Assembly: GCA_963742925.1 (NCBI GenBank)
Contig: CAVUNV010000003.1
Span: 62,001-126,000, forward strand
Length of the DNA stretch: 64,000 nucleotides
Source of the DNA: PALSA-612 sp963742925
GTDB taxonomy: Bacteria; Actinomycetota; Thermoleophilia; Gaiellales; Gaiellaceae
Direction of reading: 5' to 3'
Below the pieces are notes generated by a model, which saw only the letters and a program-made list of their open reading frames with translations, was not told the DNA's origin and ran no database searches. Positions 41,596 to 50,263 of the stretch are shown here, piece by piece. Within the stretch, counting starts at the first letter, position 1. Each line of letters starts with the position of its first letter. The translations under genes and the position numbers were made by a program.

Positions 41596-42540
41596 GTGAT
41601 CGACATCGCGACGAATCTGAAGGGCCGGGACTTCACGTCGATCGGACCCTGGTCGCGTGGCGATCTCGAGCAGGTCCTCGACCTGGCCGACGAGCTCAAG
41701 GCCGCAAGGGCCGCCGGTGAGCCGACCGACGTGCTCCCGAGCCGCACCGTCGGGCTGATCTTCCAGAAGCCCTCGACCCGGACGCGCGTGTCGTTCGAGG
41801 CCGGGGTCGCCGAGCTCGGGAGCACCGCGCTCCACCTCGCGGCCTCCGACCTCCAGCTCGGCCGGGGCGAGCCGATCCGCGATACGGCATACGTCCTCTC
41901 GCGCTACCTGGACGCGATCATGATCCGCACCTTCGCCCAGGCCGACGTCGATGCGTTCGCCGAGCACGCCTCGATCCCGATCGTCAACGGGCTGACAGAC
42001 GAGGAGCACCCGTGCCAGGCGCTCGCCGACGTGATGACCATGCGCGAGCGGTTCGGCCGGCTCGACGGTCTCCGGGTCGCCTACGTCGGGGACGGAAACA
42101 ACGTCTGCGTCTCGCTCATGGACGCGTGCTCCCGGTTCGCGATCGGGTTCGTGGCGGCGACGCCGGGGGACTACCAGCCGCCGCAGTCCGCCGTCGAGAC
42201 AGCCCGCGCGGCCGCCGAGCGGTCGGGCGGCTCGGTCGAGGTCGTGTCCGACGCCGCCGAGGCCGTGACAGGTTCGGACGTCGTGTACACCGACGTGTGG
42301 ACGAGCATGGGACAGGAGGCGGAGCGGTCGGCGCGGGTGCACGCCCTGGGCTCGTACTCGGTCACGCCGAGCCTGCTCGACCTCGCATCGCCGGGCGTGA
42401 TCGTGCTCCACTGCCTGCCGGCGCACGTCGGCGAGGAGATCGCGGAGGAGGTCCTCTACGGGCCTCGCTCTGCCGTCTGGGACCAGGCCGAGAACAGGCT
42501 CCACGCGCAGAAGGCGCTCCTGGCGCTGATCGTTCCGTAA
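41596..42540 (+). CDS. argF: Ornithine carbamoyltransferase
   Basis: 314 residues. Makes citrulline from ornithine and carbamoyl phosphate in arginine synthesis. Seen: KPSTRTRVSFE (carbamoyl-phosphate loop), EHPCQALADVMT, VAYVGDGNNVCVSLM, and HCLPAHVGEEI with the catalytic cysteine. No other arg gene lies beside it. GTG 41596 follows TAGGAT by seven bases. Confidence 0.96.
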   Translation: MIDIATNLKGRDFTSIGPWSRGDLEQVLDLADELKAARAAGEPTDVLPSRTVGLIFQKPSTRTRVSFEAGVAELGSTALHLAASDLQLGRGEPIRDTAYVLSRYLDAIMIRTFAQADVDAFAEHASIPIVNGLTDEEHPCQALADVMTMRERFGRLDGLRVAYVGDGNNVCVSLMDACSRFAIGFVAATPGDYQPPQSAVETARAAAERSGGSVEVVSDAAEAVTGSDVVYTDVWTSMGQEAERSARVHALGSYSVTPSLLDLASPGVIVLHCLPAHVGEEIAEEVLYGPRSAVWDQAENRLHAQKALLALIVP

Positions 42541-42544
42541 ACCG

Positions 42545-42853
42545 GTGACCCGGCGCTCGTTCGACGAGTCGGTGCGGAGAGCACTCGACTCGCTGCCACC
42601 ACAGATCGCCGAGCGACTCCGGAACGTGGCCGTCGTCGTCGAGGAGGAAGACCCTGACGAGCCCGATCTGTTCGGGCTGTTCCGCGAGGAGCCCTACATG
42701 CCTGCGACGATCACTATCTACCGCCGGGCGCTGCAGGCGTCGTTCCCCGAGCCGGACGAGCTCGAACGGGAGATCCGGATCACGGTGCTCCACGAGCTCG
42801 GCCACTACTTCGGCATGGAAGAGGACGGGCTCGCCGACCTGGGGTACGACTGA
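42545..42853 (+). CDS. Minimal zincin-like metallopeptidase family protein
   Basis: 102 residues. VLHELGHYFGMEEDGLADLGY contains HExxHxxGxxxD and the family-specific GMEEDGLADLGY; this is the short actinobacterial metallopeptidase family usually found near housekeeping genes. Physiological role unknown. GTG 42545, five bases after argF. It ends on the start codon of a 27-aa peptide (TGATG). Confidence 0.9.
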   Translation: MTRRSFDESVRRALDSLPPQIAERLRNVAVVVEEEDPDEPDLFGLFREEPYMPATITIYRRALQASFPEPDELEREIRITVLHELGHYFGMEEDGLADLGYD

Positions 42854-42936
42854 TGCTCGAGGCGCTCGAGATCGCGGCAGGGATGGTCGCGGCGATCGTG
42901 CTGCTCGCCTACTTCTTCGGCCGCTGGTCGGACTAG
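42853..42936 (+). CDS. 27-aa predicted single-pass membrane peptide
   Basis: ATG 42853 overlaps the metallopeptidase stop (TGATG) and encodes MLEALEIAAGMVAAIVLLAY followed by FFGRWSD: one membrane helix with a short charged end. Translation would be coupled. Convergent with the SepIVA-like gene. Confidence 0.4.
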   Translation: MLEALEIAAGMVAAIVLLAYFFGRWSD

Positions 42937-42950
42937 TCGCGGTCGAGCGT

Positions 42951-43448
42951 CTAGTGGTGCTCGTTCTCGGACCCGGCGCCGACGCCGGCGACGACCGTCT
43001 CCTGTGAGCGCTCGTGCAGCCGTTCCCGGCCGCGACGCACAGCGGTCAGGAACTTCTCGAGGTTGACCTCGAGCGTCGACAGGATGCTGTCGGCCCAGTC
43101 CTCCATCTCGAGCTTCGTCTCGCGTGCCTGGCGGCGGGCGTCGTCGGTGATCTCCTGGGCCTGGCGCTCGGCGAGCTTGACGATCTCCGTCTGCGAGGCC
43201 TCCCGGATCGCCTGCTCGCGTGCCTCGCCGAGCATCCGATCGCATTCCCGCTTCGCCTCGGCGAGCATCTCCTGCCGCTCCTTGACGATCCAGCGTGCCT
43301 GCTTGATCTCGTCGGGGATCGTGGCCCGCATCTGGTCGAGGATCTCGTAGATCTCCTCGCGGTCGATCCGCACCTGGTCCGTGAGCGGGACGGCCTTGGC
43401 GTTGTGCACCAGGTCGTCGAGCTTGTCGATGAAAACGAGTACGTCCAT
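42951..43448 (-). CDS. DivIVA-like coiled-coil protein (SepIVA-like)
   Basis: 165 residues. Begins DVLVFIDKLDDLVHNAKAVP followed by DQVRIDREEIYEILDQMRATIP, the short N-terminal motif of actinobacterial SepIVA/DivIVA-type proteins, then a long helix rich in Glu/Arg/Ala (ERQEMLAEAKRECDRMLGEA, and a second AREQAIREASQTEIVKLAER). SepIVA acts in septation and elongation in mycobacteria. ATG 43448 follows TAGACT by seven bases. Downstream of coaD on the same strand. Confidence 0.8.
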   Translation of the reverse strand: MDVLVFIDKLDDLVHNAKAVPLTDQVRIDREEIYEILDQMRATIPDEIKQARWIVKERQEMLAEAKRECDRMLGEAREQAIREASQTEIVKLAERQAQEITDDARRQARETKLEMEDWADSILSTLEVNLEKFLTAVRRGRERLHERSQETVVAGVGAGSENEHH

Positions 43449-43455
43449 GGGCTTC

Positions 43456-43461
43456 AGTCTA
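43456..43461 (-). promoter_or_regulatory. Predicted -10 (TAGACT) of the SepIVA-like gene
   Basis: TAGACT on the minus strand, 7-base spacer to ATG 43448, inside the coaD 3' end. Confidence 0.55.
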
Positions 43462-43998
43462 CTCGCGGGGGCTGACGGGGGCTCCGGGTCGCGCCTCCGG
43501 GTAGAGCTCGCGGAAGCGCCTGGCGACCGCGGGCGGCACGAGCTGGTCGACGTCGCCGCCGAAGGAGGCGATCTCCTTGACGCCGCTCGACGAGACGAAG
43601 CTGTACTGCGGGCTGGCCATCACGTACATGGTCTCGATGTCGGGTGCGAGCAGCCGGTTCAGGTGGTTCATCTGGAACTCCCACTCGAAGTCGGAGGTCA
43701 CGCGCAGGCCCTTGACCATCGTCTTCGCGCCCCAGCGCCTGGCGAACTCGACGACGAGCTCGGCGAAGACGTCGACCTCGACGTTGTCGGCGCCGTCCCC
43801 GTCGGCCAGCGCTGTGCGGATGAACTCGACGCGCTCCTCGACGGTGAACATCGTCTCCTTGTGCTGCGGGTCCCGCACCACGCCGACGACGACGCGGTCG
43901 AAGATCTCGGCCGTCCGGCGGATCACGTCCAGATGGCCGTTCGTGACCGGGTCGTAGGCTCCCGGGCAGATCGCGGTGACGGGGTGACTCGAGCTCAT
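43459..43998 (-). CDS. coaD: Phosphopantetheine adenylyltransferase
   Basis: 179 residues; transfers AMP from ATP to 4'-phosphopantetheine, the fourth step of CoA synthesis. Seen: PGAYDPVTNGHLDVI (nucleotidyltransferase HxGH region), GAKTMVKGLRVTSDFEWEFQ and SFVSSSGVKEIASFGGDV. The ATG at 43998 overlaps the rsmD stop by four bases, the standard rsmD-coaD pair. Confidence 0.97.
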   Translation of the reverse strand: MSSSHPVTAICPGAYDPVTNGHLDVIRRTAEIFDRVVVGVVRDPQHKETMFTVEERVEFIRTALADGDGADNVEVDVFAELVVEFARRWGAKTMVKGLRVTSDFEWEFQMNHLNRLLAPDIETMYVMASPQYSFVSSSGVKEIASFGGDVDQLVPPAVARRFRELYPEARPGAPVSPRE

Positions 43999-44528
43999 GC
44001 GCCCGCCTCGAAGAGCGTCACGCGCGCGGATCCGTACCGGCGGCTCGTGCGCAGCCCCAGCGTCTCGACCTGCGGCTCGGTCGCGGCACCGGACTCGACG
44101 ACGGCCAGCCCGTGCTCGGCCAGGACGGCGGGGAGGTAGACGGCGAGTCGCATGGCGACGGATTCAACCATGTCGTACGGGGGATCGATGAGGATCAGCT
44201 CGAAACGGCGCCGCTCGGCGGCCAGGAAGCGGAGCACGTCCCGGCAGACGATCTCGGCGCCCTGGAGGCCGAGCTTGGTCAGGTTGCGCTGAACCGCGCG
44301 GCAGGCCTCGCGGTCGGAATCGACGAAGACCGCGCTCTCCGCGCCGCGTGAAAGGGCCTCGAGCCCCATCGCCCCCGAGCCGGCGTAGAGGTCGAGCACC
44401 GCGGCACCGTCGACCGGGCCGATCAGGTTGAACGCGGCCTCGCGAACCCGGTCGGACGTCGGCCGCGTGTCGAGCCCCTTCGGCGCGAAGATGCGCGCGC
44501 CCCTGTTCGTGCCGGCGATGATCCGCAC
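43995..44528 (-). CDS. rsmD: 16S rRNA (guanine-966-N2)-methyltransferase RsmD
   Basis: 177 residues. MRIIAGTNRGARI at the start, SAM motif LDLYAGSGAMGLEALSRGA, and the catalytic DPPYD. Methylates G966 of 16S rRNA. GTG 44528 follows TAGGCT by six bases; coaD is coupled downstream. Confidence 0.95.
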   Translation of the reverse strand: MRIIAGTNRGARIFAPKGLDTRPTSDRVREAAFNLIGPVDGAAVLDLYAGSGAMGLEALSRGAESAVFVDSDREACRAVQRNLTKLGLQGAEIVCRDVLRFLAAERRRFELILIDPPYDMVESVAMRLAVYLPAVLAEHGLAVVESGAATEPQVETLGLRTSRRYGSARVTLFEAGA

Positions 44529-44534
44529 GCGTTC

Positions 44535-44540
44535 AGCCTA
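44535..44540 (-). promoter_or_regulatory. Predicted -10 (TAGGCT) of rsmD-coaD
   Basis: TAGGCT on the minus strand, 6-base spacer to GTG 44528. Confidence 0.6.
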
Positions 44541-44588
44541 GTCCCGGCCGGGGAACGACCACTGGTCATGGCTCGGAGCGACACGGGG

Positions 44589-46676
44589 TCAGGCCACCGA
44601 CGGCACCTCGGCGAAGGCGCGCTCGGCCTCGTCGGCCAGCGGGCCCTCGTAGTCGACCAGCGCGGCCGCGTCCTCGCGGGCCAGCTCGAGCAGCGGCCGG
44701 TCGGCGACGAGGCGCGCGAAGCGGAAATCGGTCAGCCCGGACTGGCGCGTCCCTAGCAGCTGTCCCGCGCCGCGCAGCTCCAGATCACGCTCTGCGAGCG
44801 CGAAGCCGTCGGTCGAGTCGACGAGCGCCTGCAGCCGCTCCTGCGCGATCTCGGTCAGCTCCTCGCGCGGACGCGAGACGAGCAGGCAGTACGACTGCTC
44901 GGCCCCCCGTCCGACACGCCCGCGGAGCTGGTGGAGCTGCGCCAGCCCGAAGCGGTCGGCCTCCTGGACGATCATGATCGTCGCGTTCGGGACGTCGACG
45001 CCCACCTCGATCACGGTCGTCGCGACGAGCACGTCGAGCTCGCGCGCCTTGAAGGAGCGCATCAGCTCACGCCGCTCGGCAGGCCGCAGCCGCCCGTGCA
45101 GGAGGCCGACCCGGTACCCACGGAGCTCTCCGTGGCGCAGCCGCTCGGCCTCCACCTCTGCGGCTCGCGCGACCGACGTCTCCGACTCCTCGATCAGCGG
45201 GCAGACGACGTAGGCCTGCCGGCCCTCGTCGAGATGGCGCCGCAGCCGCCGGTAGGCCTCTGACGAGCGTTCGGCGCCGACCCAGGCGGTCACGATCGGC
45301 TTCCGGTCGGCGGGTGGGCGGGCGATCTCGGTGACGTTCAGGTCGCCGTAGACGGTCAGCGCGAGCGTCCGCGGGATCGGTGTGGCCGTCATGTGCAGGA
45401 CGTGCGGCGTTCGGCCCGCGACGAGGGCGCGCCTCTGCTCGACGCCGAACCGATGCTGCTCGTCGACCACGGCGACTCCCACATCGCCGAGGTCGACGCC
45501 CTCCTGGATCAGCGCATGGGTGCCGACGAGGATGCTCGCGCCGGCCGCCAGCCCCCGGTCGCGCTTGCCGACCGAGCTGGTCAGCAGCCCCACCGTCACG
45601 CCTATCTCGGAGCAGTAGCTCTCGAGCGTCAGGAAGTGCTGCTCCGCGAGCGTCTCGGTGGGAGCCATCAACACGCCTAGCCGGCCGGACTCGACGGCAC
45701 GAAGCAGCGCGTAGAGCGCCACGACCGTCTTGCCGGATCCGACGTCGCCCTGTAGCAGCCGCTCCATCGGGACGGGCCGGGCGAGATCGGCGTCGATCTC
45801 GGCCACGGCACGCTCCTGGTCGAGCGTCAGACGGAACGGCAGGATCCCGCGATAGCGCACGACGAGCTCCCCGGCGGGCTCGAGCGCCGGCGCCACATCC
45901 GCGGCCCGCTCCGCCCGCCTGCGGGCGAGACCGAGCTGCAGCACGAGCAGCTCGTCGAAGGCGAGCCGGGAGCGCGCTCTCTCGGCCTCGGCAAGCGACG
46001 ACGGCCGGTGCAGCGCGTGGAGCGCGTCGGCCTTGAGCGGCAGGGCACGCCGTGCCTTGAGGTCGGCGGGCAGGAGATCCGGGAAGTCGCCGACCGACCC
46101 CAGCGCGGCGCCCACCAGCTCGCGGAGCTTTTTCGGTGAGACATCCTCGCTCGCGTGATACACGGGAACGAGATGCTCGGATTCGACGGCATCGCAGGCC
46201 TCGTGCGAGCGGACGGCGAACGTCCCGCGTCGCACGGTGCCGATCAGCCGAACACGCGCTCCGGGCTGCAACTGGTCGGCCACCCACGGCTGGTTGAACC
46301 AGGTGGCGCGGATCGACCCGGTCTCGTCGGAGACGGTCGCTTCGACGATCGTCAGCCTCGCGCGCGGCCTCCGCTTCGACATCCGGCCGATCTCGACCTC
46401 GATCGCCACCTCGTCGTCCTCGCCGAACAGGCTCGAGATCGTGCCGGCACCGACGTGGCGGAACGGGGCGTTCAGGAGCAGATCGCCGACGGTGCGGAGC
46501 CCGAGCTTCTCGAGCTTGCGGCGGATCGTCGGGCCAACACCGGGCAGCACGTCGACCGGGCGTTCGAGACGCTCGGGGTGCGGCACGAGACGCGGCCGTT
46601 CCCAGGAAGACGGCCGGTCGAGGGAGGAAAAGCCTCTCGGCGACACAGGCGGAACGGGGTGCGTCTCGGGGTTCAT
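44589..46676 (-). CDS. recG: ATP-dependent DNA helicase RecG
   Basis: 695 residues. Wedge/OB domain (residues 90-200, GTVRRGTFAVRSHEACD), helicase motifs LLQGDVGSGKTVVAL, VVDEQHRFGVEQR, HMTATPIPRTL, and QLRGRVGRGAEQSYCLL. Remodels stalled replication forks and Holliday junctions. An N-terminal extension of about 40 residues is present. ATG 46676 has TATAAC six bases upstream. Between recG and rpmB about 130 bases contain no gene I can support. Confidence 0.96.
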   Translation of the reverse strand: MNPETHPVPPVSPRGFSSLDRPSSWERPRLVPHPERLERPVDVLPGVGPTIRRKLEKLGLRTVGDLLLNAPFRHVGAGTISSLFGEDDEVAIEVEIGRMSKRRPRARLTIVEATVSDETGSIRATWFNQPWVADQLQPGARVRLIGTVRRGTFAVRSHEACDAVESEHLVPVYHASEDVSPKKLRELVGAALGSVGDFPDLLPADLKARRALPLKADALHALHRPSSLAEAERARSRLAFDELLVLQLGLARRRAERAADVAPALEPAGELVVRYRGILPFRLTLDQERAVAEIDADLARPVPMERLLQGDVGSGKTVVALYALLRAVESGRLGVLMAPTETLAEQHFLTLESYCSEIGVTVGLLTSSVGKRDRGLAAGASILVGTHALIQEGVDLGDVGVAVVDEQHRFGVEQRRALVAGRTPHVLHMTATPIPRTLALTVYGDLNVTEIARPPADRKPIVTAWVGAERSSEAYRRLRRHLDEGRQAYVVCPLIEESETSVARAAEVEAERLRHGELRGYRVGLLHGRLRPAERRELMRSFKARELDVLVATTVIEVGVDVPNATIMIVQEADRFGLAQLHQLRGRVGRGAEQSYCLLVSRPREELTEIAQERLQALVDSTDGFALAERDLELRGAGQLLGTRQSGLTDFRFARLVADRPLLELAREDAAALVDYEGPLADEAERAFAEVPSVA

Positions 46677-46682
46677 CCCTCA

Positions 46683-46688
46683 GTTATA
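46683..46688 (-). promoter_or_regulatory. Predicted -10 (TATAAC) of recG
   Basis: TATAAC on the minus strand, 6-base spacer to ATG 46676. Confidence 0.5.
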
Positions 46689-46808
46689 CGAGGGCGGATC
46701 GGACGGCGATTGCGATTGACAAACCGCCGCGATCGACAACCTCACGATCGCGCTTCCGCAGATCCCCTTTTGGGTAGCAAGCGGTTCAGAACGAGGTCGA
46801 GAGGGCCT

Positions 46809-47000
46809 CTAGAGGGCCTTCTCGACCTTGCCGGCCTTGAGGCAGCGCGTGCAGACGTAGGCGCGAGTCGCCTTTCCGTCCAGCAGGACGCGCACGCGCT
46901 GGAGGTTCGGGTCGAACCGGCGCTTCGTGGCCACCATCGAGTGGCTCCGGTTGTTGCCGAACCCCGGCTTCTTGCCACAGATTGCGCAGATCTTGGACAT
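46809..47000 (-). CDS. rpmB: 50S ribosomal protein L28
   Basis: 63 residues: MSKICAICGKKPGFGNNRSH, FDPNLQRVRV, and CTRCLKAGKVEK. CxxC pairs at both ends (CAIC, CTRC) mark the zinc-binding form of bL28. ATG 47000 with TACACT nine bases upstream. Confidence 0.96.
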   Translation of the reverse strand: MSKICAICGKKPGFGNNRSHSMVATKRRFDPNLQRVRVLLDGKATRAYVCTRCLKAGKVEKAL

Positions 47001-47009
47001 CGGCCGACC

Positions 47010-47015
47010 AGTGTA
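47010..47015 (-). promoter_or_regulatory. Predicted -10 (TACACT) of rpmB
   Basis: TACACT on the minus strand, 9-base spacer to ATG 47000. Confidence 0.5.
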
Positions 47016-47025
47016 ACCGGTAGGG

Positions 47026-47980
47026 CTAGCCGGAGCGCGCAGCACGGGTGCGGACCTGGGTGAACAGGTCAGCCATCTCGAGTGCGGCCCGCGCCGCGTC
47101 GGCGCCCCTGCCCACCCGCGCCTCCGCCTGCTCCTTCGTCTCGCAGGTCAGCAATCCGAACGAGACGGGCACTCCGGTCTCGATCGCGGCCAGCTGCAGC
47201 CCGCTGGCCGCCTCGCCGGCGACGTAGTCGAAGTGCGGCGTCTCGCCGCGGATCACGCAACCGAGCGCGACGACGCACGAGAAGCGACGCGTCTTTGCGA
47301 GCGCCATCGCCGCGAGCGGCAGCTCGAATGCGCCCGGCACGGGCACGACCGTGATCGACTCCTTCGTCACGTGGGCCTCGGTGAGCGCGTCGAGCGCGCT
47401 CTCGAGCAGGCTGTTCGTGACGTCGGCGTTGAAACGGCTGACCACGACGGCGACCGTGCGGCGAAAGCCGTTCGGCCCTCCTTCGAGCACTTCGGGGCCT
47501 TCCGGAATGTGGAGGTCGCCGGGCGCGTGCTCCTCGGGCGGCTCTGCCGCTCCGGCCGCCGGCGCCAACGGCTCGACCGGCGGCGCTTCGGCCGGCACAG
47601 CTTCGGCAGGCACAGCTTCGGCTGGCAGAGCTTCGGCAGGCACAGCTTCGGCAGGCAGCAGCCTCTGCCTCTGGTTCCGCCTCTGCCTCGGGCTCAGGCG
47701 CGTCCTCGGCCGGCTCCGGCTCCGGCTCGGAGGCTGCAACCGGCTCCGACTCGGGCTCCGGGTCCGCCTCGACGGCAGCCGCGGGGAGCGCCTCATCGAG
47801 CCGGAAGGGCAGGTCGGGGTCCGGATCCAGGTCGTGCTCCTCGCGCTCGTGCTGCTCGAGGTCGAACGGAGCATCCGTCGACTCCGGGGGCTGCACCGGT
47901 GGCGGCGCCGACTCGCGGAACGGCCAGTCGCCCGTGTCCTCGAACGGGTTGTAGGTGCCGGGGCGGTCGCGGTCAGTCAT
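47026..47980 (-). CDS. ribH: Lumazine synthase (RibH) with long acidic N-terminal extension, frameshifted in a repeat
   Basis: The last 150 residues are a normal 6,7-dimethyl-8-ribityllumazine synthase: TVAVVVSRFNADVTNSLLES, VPGAFELPLAAMALAKT, GCVIRGETPHFDYVAGEA, VPVSFGLLTCETKEQAE. Upstream, from ATG 47980, lies an extension of about 150 residues: MTDRDRPGTYNPFEDTGDWP, then Asp/Glu/Pro-rich sequence (EPESEPVAASEPEPEPAED) and PAEAV repeats. The extension and enzyme are in different frames; one missing or extra base at about 47653-47660, next to a 15-base tandem repeat, explains it. The start overlaps the ribBA stop. Such an extension is unusual for RibH, which normally has about 150-160 residues. 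Confidence 0.82.
47593..47652. repeat. Tandem 15-base repeats (4 copies) in the ribH extension
   Basis: Four copies of GGCACAGCTTCGGCA with single changes, preceded by a 12-base partial copy. They encode PAEA[V/L] pentapeptides on the minus strand. Slippage here may be the source of the adjacent frameshift. Confidence 0.8.
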
Positions 47981-49229
47981 CCGTCTTCTCGAACTTCAGG
48001 TCCTGGTGGTGGAGCCTATGCCCAAGCTTGTCACGCTTGGCGGCCAGATAGCCACGGTTCTCCTCGTTCGGCGGCACCTCGATCGCCACCTGCTCGACGA
48101 CCGTCAGCCCGAACCCCTCGATGCCGGTGAGCTTGCGCGGGTTGTTGGTGAGGATCCGGATCGTCGTCAGCCCGAGCTCGGAGAGAATCTGGTTGCCGAT
48201 CGCGTAGTCGCGCGCGTCGGCCGGGAAACCGAGCTCCAGGTTCGCCTCCACGGTGTCGAGCCCCTGCTCCTGGAGCTCGTAGGCCCGCAGCTTGTTCAGC
48301 AGGCCGATGCCGCGGCCCTCCTGCGCCATGTACAGGAGCACGCCCTCGTCCTCGGCGCCGATCCGGCGGAGCGCGAGCTCGAGCTGCTCGCCGCAGTCGC
48401 ACCGCATCGAGTGGAACACGTCGCCGGTCAGGCATTCGGAGTGGACGCGGACGAGCACGTTCTCGCGCCTTTCGACCTCACCGCGGACGAGCGCGACGTG
48501 GGTCTTGCCTGTCAGGGTCTCGCGGAAGGCAACGGCTTTGAACTCGCCGTAGTCGGTCGGCAGCCGCACCGTCGCTGTTCGCTCCACGAGCCGCTCGTGA
48601 CGGCGCCGGTACTCGACGAGCTGGGCGACGGTGATCATCCGCAGACCGTGGCGCGCGCAGAACGGCGCCAGATCGGGGACGCGGGCCATCGTGCCGTCGT
48701 CGTTCATGATCTCGCAGACGACGCCGGCAGGCGTCAGGCCGGCCAGACGGGCCAGGTCGACGGCAGCCTCGGTCTGGCCGATCCGTTCCAGAACGCCGCC
48801 GGGCTTGGCGCGCAGCGGGAAGACATGGCCCGGCTGGACGAGGTCGCCCGGGCGGGTCAGCGGGTTGATCGCGACCTGGATCGTGTGCGAGCGGTCGGCG
48901 GCCGAGATGCCGGTCGTCACGCCCTCGCGCGCCTCGATCGAGACCGTGAAGGCCGTGCCGAGCGGAGCTTCGTTGCGCTCCGTCATCGGGCGCAGAGCGA
49001 GTTCGTCGGCGCGCTCCTCCGTGAGCGACAGGCAGATGAGGCCGCGCGCGTGCGTGGCCATGAAGTTGATCGCCTCGGGGGTCGCGAACTGGGCGGCGAT
49101 GACGAGATCGCCCTCGTTCTCGCGGTCGGGATCGTCCACGACGACGACGAACTTCCCCTGGCGGACGTCGTCGAGCGCCTCCTCGAGAGGCGAGAACGGC
49201 GAGATCGAGGTCTCGGCAAGCGCCGTCAT
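47973..49229 (-). CDS. ribBA: Bifunctional 3,4-dihydroxy-2-butanone-4-phosphate synthase / GTP cyclohydrolase II
   Basis: 418 residues. N-terminal RibB: DDPDRENEGDLVIAAQ, THARGLICLSL, HVFPLRAKPGGVLER. C-terminal RibA: RVHSECLTGDVFHSMRCDCG (zinc cysteines), MAQEGRGIGLLNKLRAYELQ, and LTNNPRKLTGIEGFGL. Supplies both precursors of riboflavin. ATG 49229 with TACGAT eight bases upstream (GTG 49232 also possible). Between ribE and ribH in the same direction. Confidence 0.97.
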   Translation of the reverse strand: MTALAETSISPFSPLEEALDDVRQGKFVVVVDDPDRENEGDLVIAAQFATPEAINFMATHARGLICLSLTEERADELALRPMTERNEAPLGTAFTVSIEAREGVTTGISAADRSHTIQVAINPLTRPGDLVQPGHVFPLRAKPGGVLERIGQTEAAVDLARLAGLTPAGVVCEIMNDDGTMARVPDLAPFCARHGLRMITVAQLVEYRRRHERLVERTATVRLPTDYGEFKAVAFRETLTGKTHVALVRGEVERRENVLVRVHSECLTGDVFHSMRCDCGEQLELALRRIGAEDEGVLLYMAQEGRGIGLLNKLRAYELQEQGLDTVEANLELGFPADARDYAIGNQILSELGLTTIRILTNNPRKLTGIEGFGLTVVEQVAIEVPPNEENRGYLAAKRDKLGHRLHHQDLKFEKTDD

Positions 49230-49257
49230 CACCTCGAATCGTAGCCGTGGACGGAGC

Positions 49258-49848
49258 TCAGTCCCTGTCCACGAGGCGCTCGACGAACTTGGCGAGCACG
49301 TCCGCCTCGAGGTTCACCTCGTCGCCGGGCGAGAGACCGGCGAGCGTCGTCTCGGAGAGCGTGTGGGGAATCAGCGCAACGGCGAAGCCGTCCTCGTCGA
49401 TCTCGGTGATCGTGAGCGCCACGCCGTCGACAGCGATCGAGCCCTTCTCGACGCAGTAGCACAGCACCTCGGCGGGGGCGTCGAACCGGACCAGCCGTCC
49501 CTCGCCGTCCGGCTCGACGGAGCGCAGGTGCCCGACCGCGTCGACGTGCCCCTGCACGTAGTGGCCTCCGAGCGGCTCTCCGGCACGGAGCGCCGGCTCG
49601 ACGTTGACGGCCGAGCCGGGCTCGAGCCGCCCGAGCGAGCTGCGTCGGAGCGTCTCGGCCACGACGTCGAACTCGAGCTCGTCGCCCGCGACCGCGACAA
49701 CGGTCAGGCAGACCCCCGAGATCGCGACCGAGTCGCCGACGGCGGCCTGGGACGCGGCCCGGGGAGCGGCGACGCGAAGACGCATGGCGTCGTCGCCGCC
49801 GTCGATCGAGACGACCGTCCCCCTCTCCCGCACGATGCCGGTGAACAC
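49258..49848 (-). CDS. ribE: Riboflavin synthase alpha subunit
   Basis: 196 residues with two homologous beta-barrels: FTGIVRERGTVVSID, GDSVAISGVCLTVVAV, and GGHYVQGHVDAVGHL in the first; KGSIAVDGVALTITEI in the second. Dismutates two lumazines to riboflavin. GTG 49848 (VFTGIV) has TACGCT six bases upstream and is the natural start; the frame is open further but not conserved. Confidence 0.95.
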   Translation of the reverse strand: MFTGIVRERGTVVSIDGGDDAMRLRVAAPRAASQAAVGDSVAISGVCLTVVAVAGDELEFDVVAETLRRSSLGRLEPGSAVNVEPALRAGEPLGGHYVQGHVDAVGHLRSVEPDGEGRLVRFDAPAEVLCYCVEKGSIAVDGVALTITEIDEDGFAVALIPHTLSETTLAGLSPGDEVNLEADVLAKFVERLVDRD

Positions 49849-49854
49849 CGAGAC

Positions 49855-49860
49855 AGCGTA
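49855..49860 (-). promoter_or_regulatory. Predicted -10 (TACGCT) of ribE
   Basis: TACGCT on the minus strand, 6-base spacer to GTG 49848. Confidence 0.6.
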
Positions 49861-49887
49861 CTGACACGCCGATGCGGACCTGGCCCC

Positions 49888-49989
49888 GTGCCAGAACAGG
49901 GCCAATCACCGCTACGGAGAGGTGCCAGAGCAGGGTCAGACCCTGCTACGGAGAGGTGCCAGAGCAGGGTCAGACCCTGTTAAGGAGCG
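49888..49989. repeat. Three tandem 34-base repeats containing a 15-base palindrome
   Basis: Units at 49888, 49922 and 49956, each beginning GTGCCAGA and, except in unit 1, ending CTACGGAGAG or TTAAGGAGCG. Units 2 and 3 contain CAGGGTCAGACCCTG, an inverted repeat around a central base. Lies between the 86-aa gene and ribE. Confidence 0.75.
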
Positions 49990-50002
49990 GCGTCAGACCC
50001 GC

Positions 50003-50263
50003 TCAGCCGAGCGCGACCGCTTCGAGCGTCTCGCGGACCATCATCTCGAGCTCGCCGCGCGTGCCTTCCGGCGCGTCTTCGAGCTCGGTGAGCAGCTCCT
50101 CGACCGCCTCTGCCTGCTCCGGCCCGAGCCCCGAGACGCCGATCGAGCGCAGCCGCGTCCGCAACTCGGCGTTCCCGAGGTGGAACGCCAGCCAGTGCGA
50201 AAGCGCGCTGACGATCTCGTCCTCGGGACGGGCGACGGGTAGAGGCTCAGGGCTCATGGACAT
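50003..50263 (-). CDS. Conserved small protein of unknown function, 86 aa
   Basis: Helical, acidic protein (EDEIVSALSHWLAFHLGNAE, EQAEAVEELLTELEDAPEGT, ELEMMVRETLEAVALG). No family recognised. ATG 50263 overlaps the ribD 3' end by 17 bases (50257 is a second possibility), so it belongs to the ribD transcript, followed by the repeat array. Confidence 0.65.
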   Translation of the reverse strand: MSMSPEPLPVARPEDEIVSALSHWLAFHLGNAELRTRLRSIGVSGLGPEQAEAVEELLTELEDAPEGTRGELEMMVRETLEAVALG

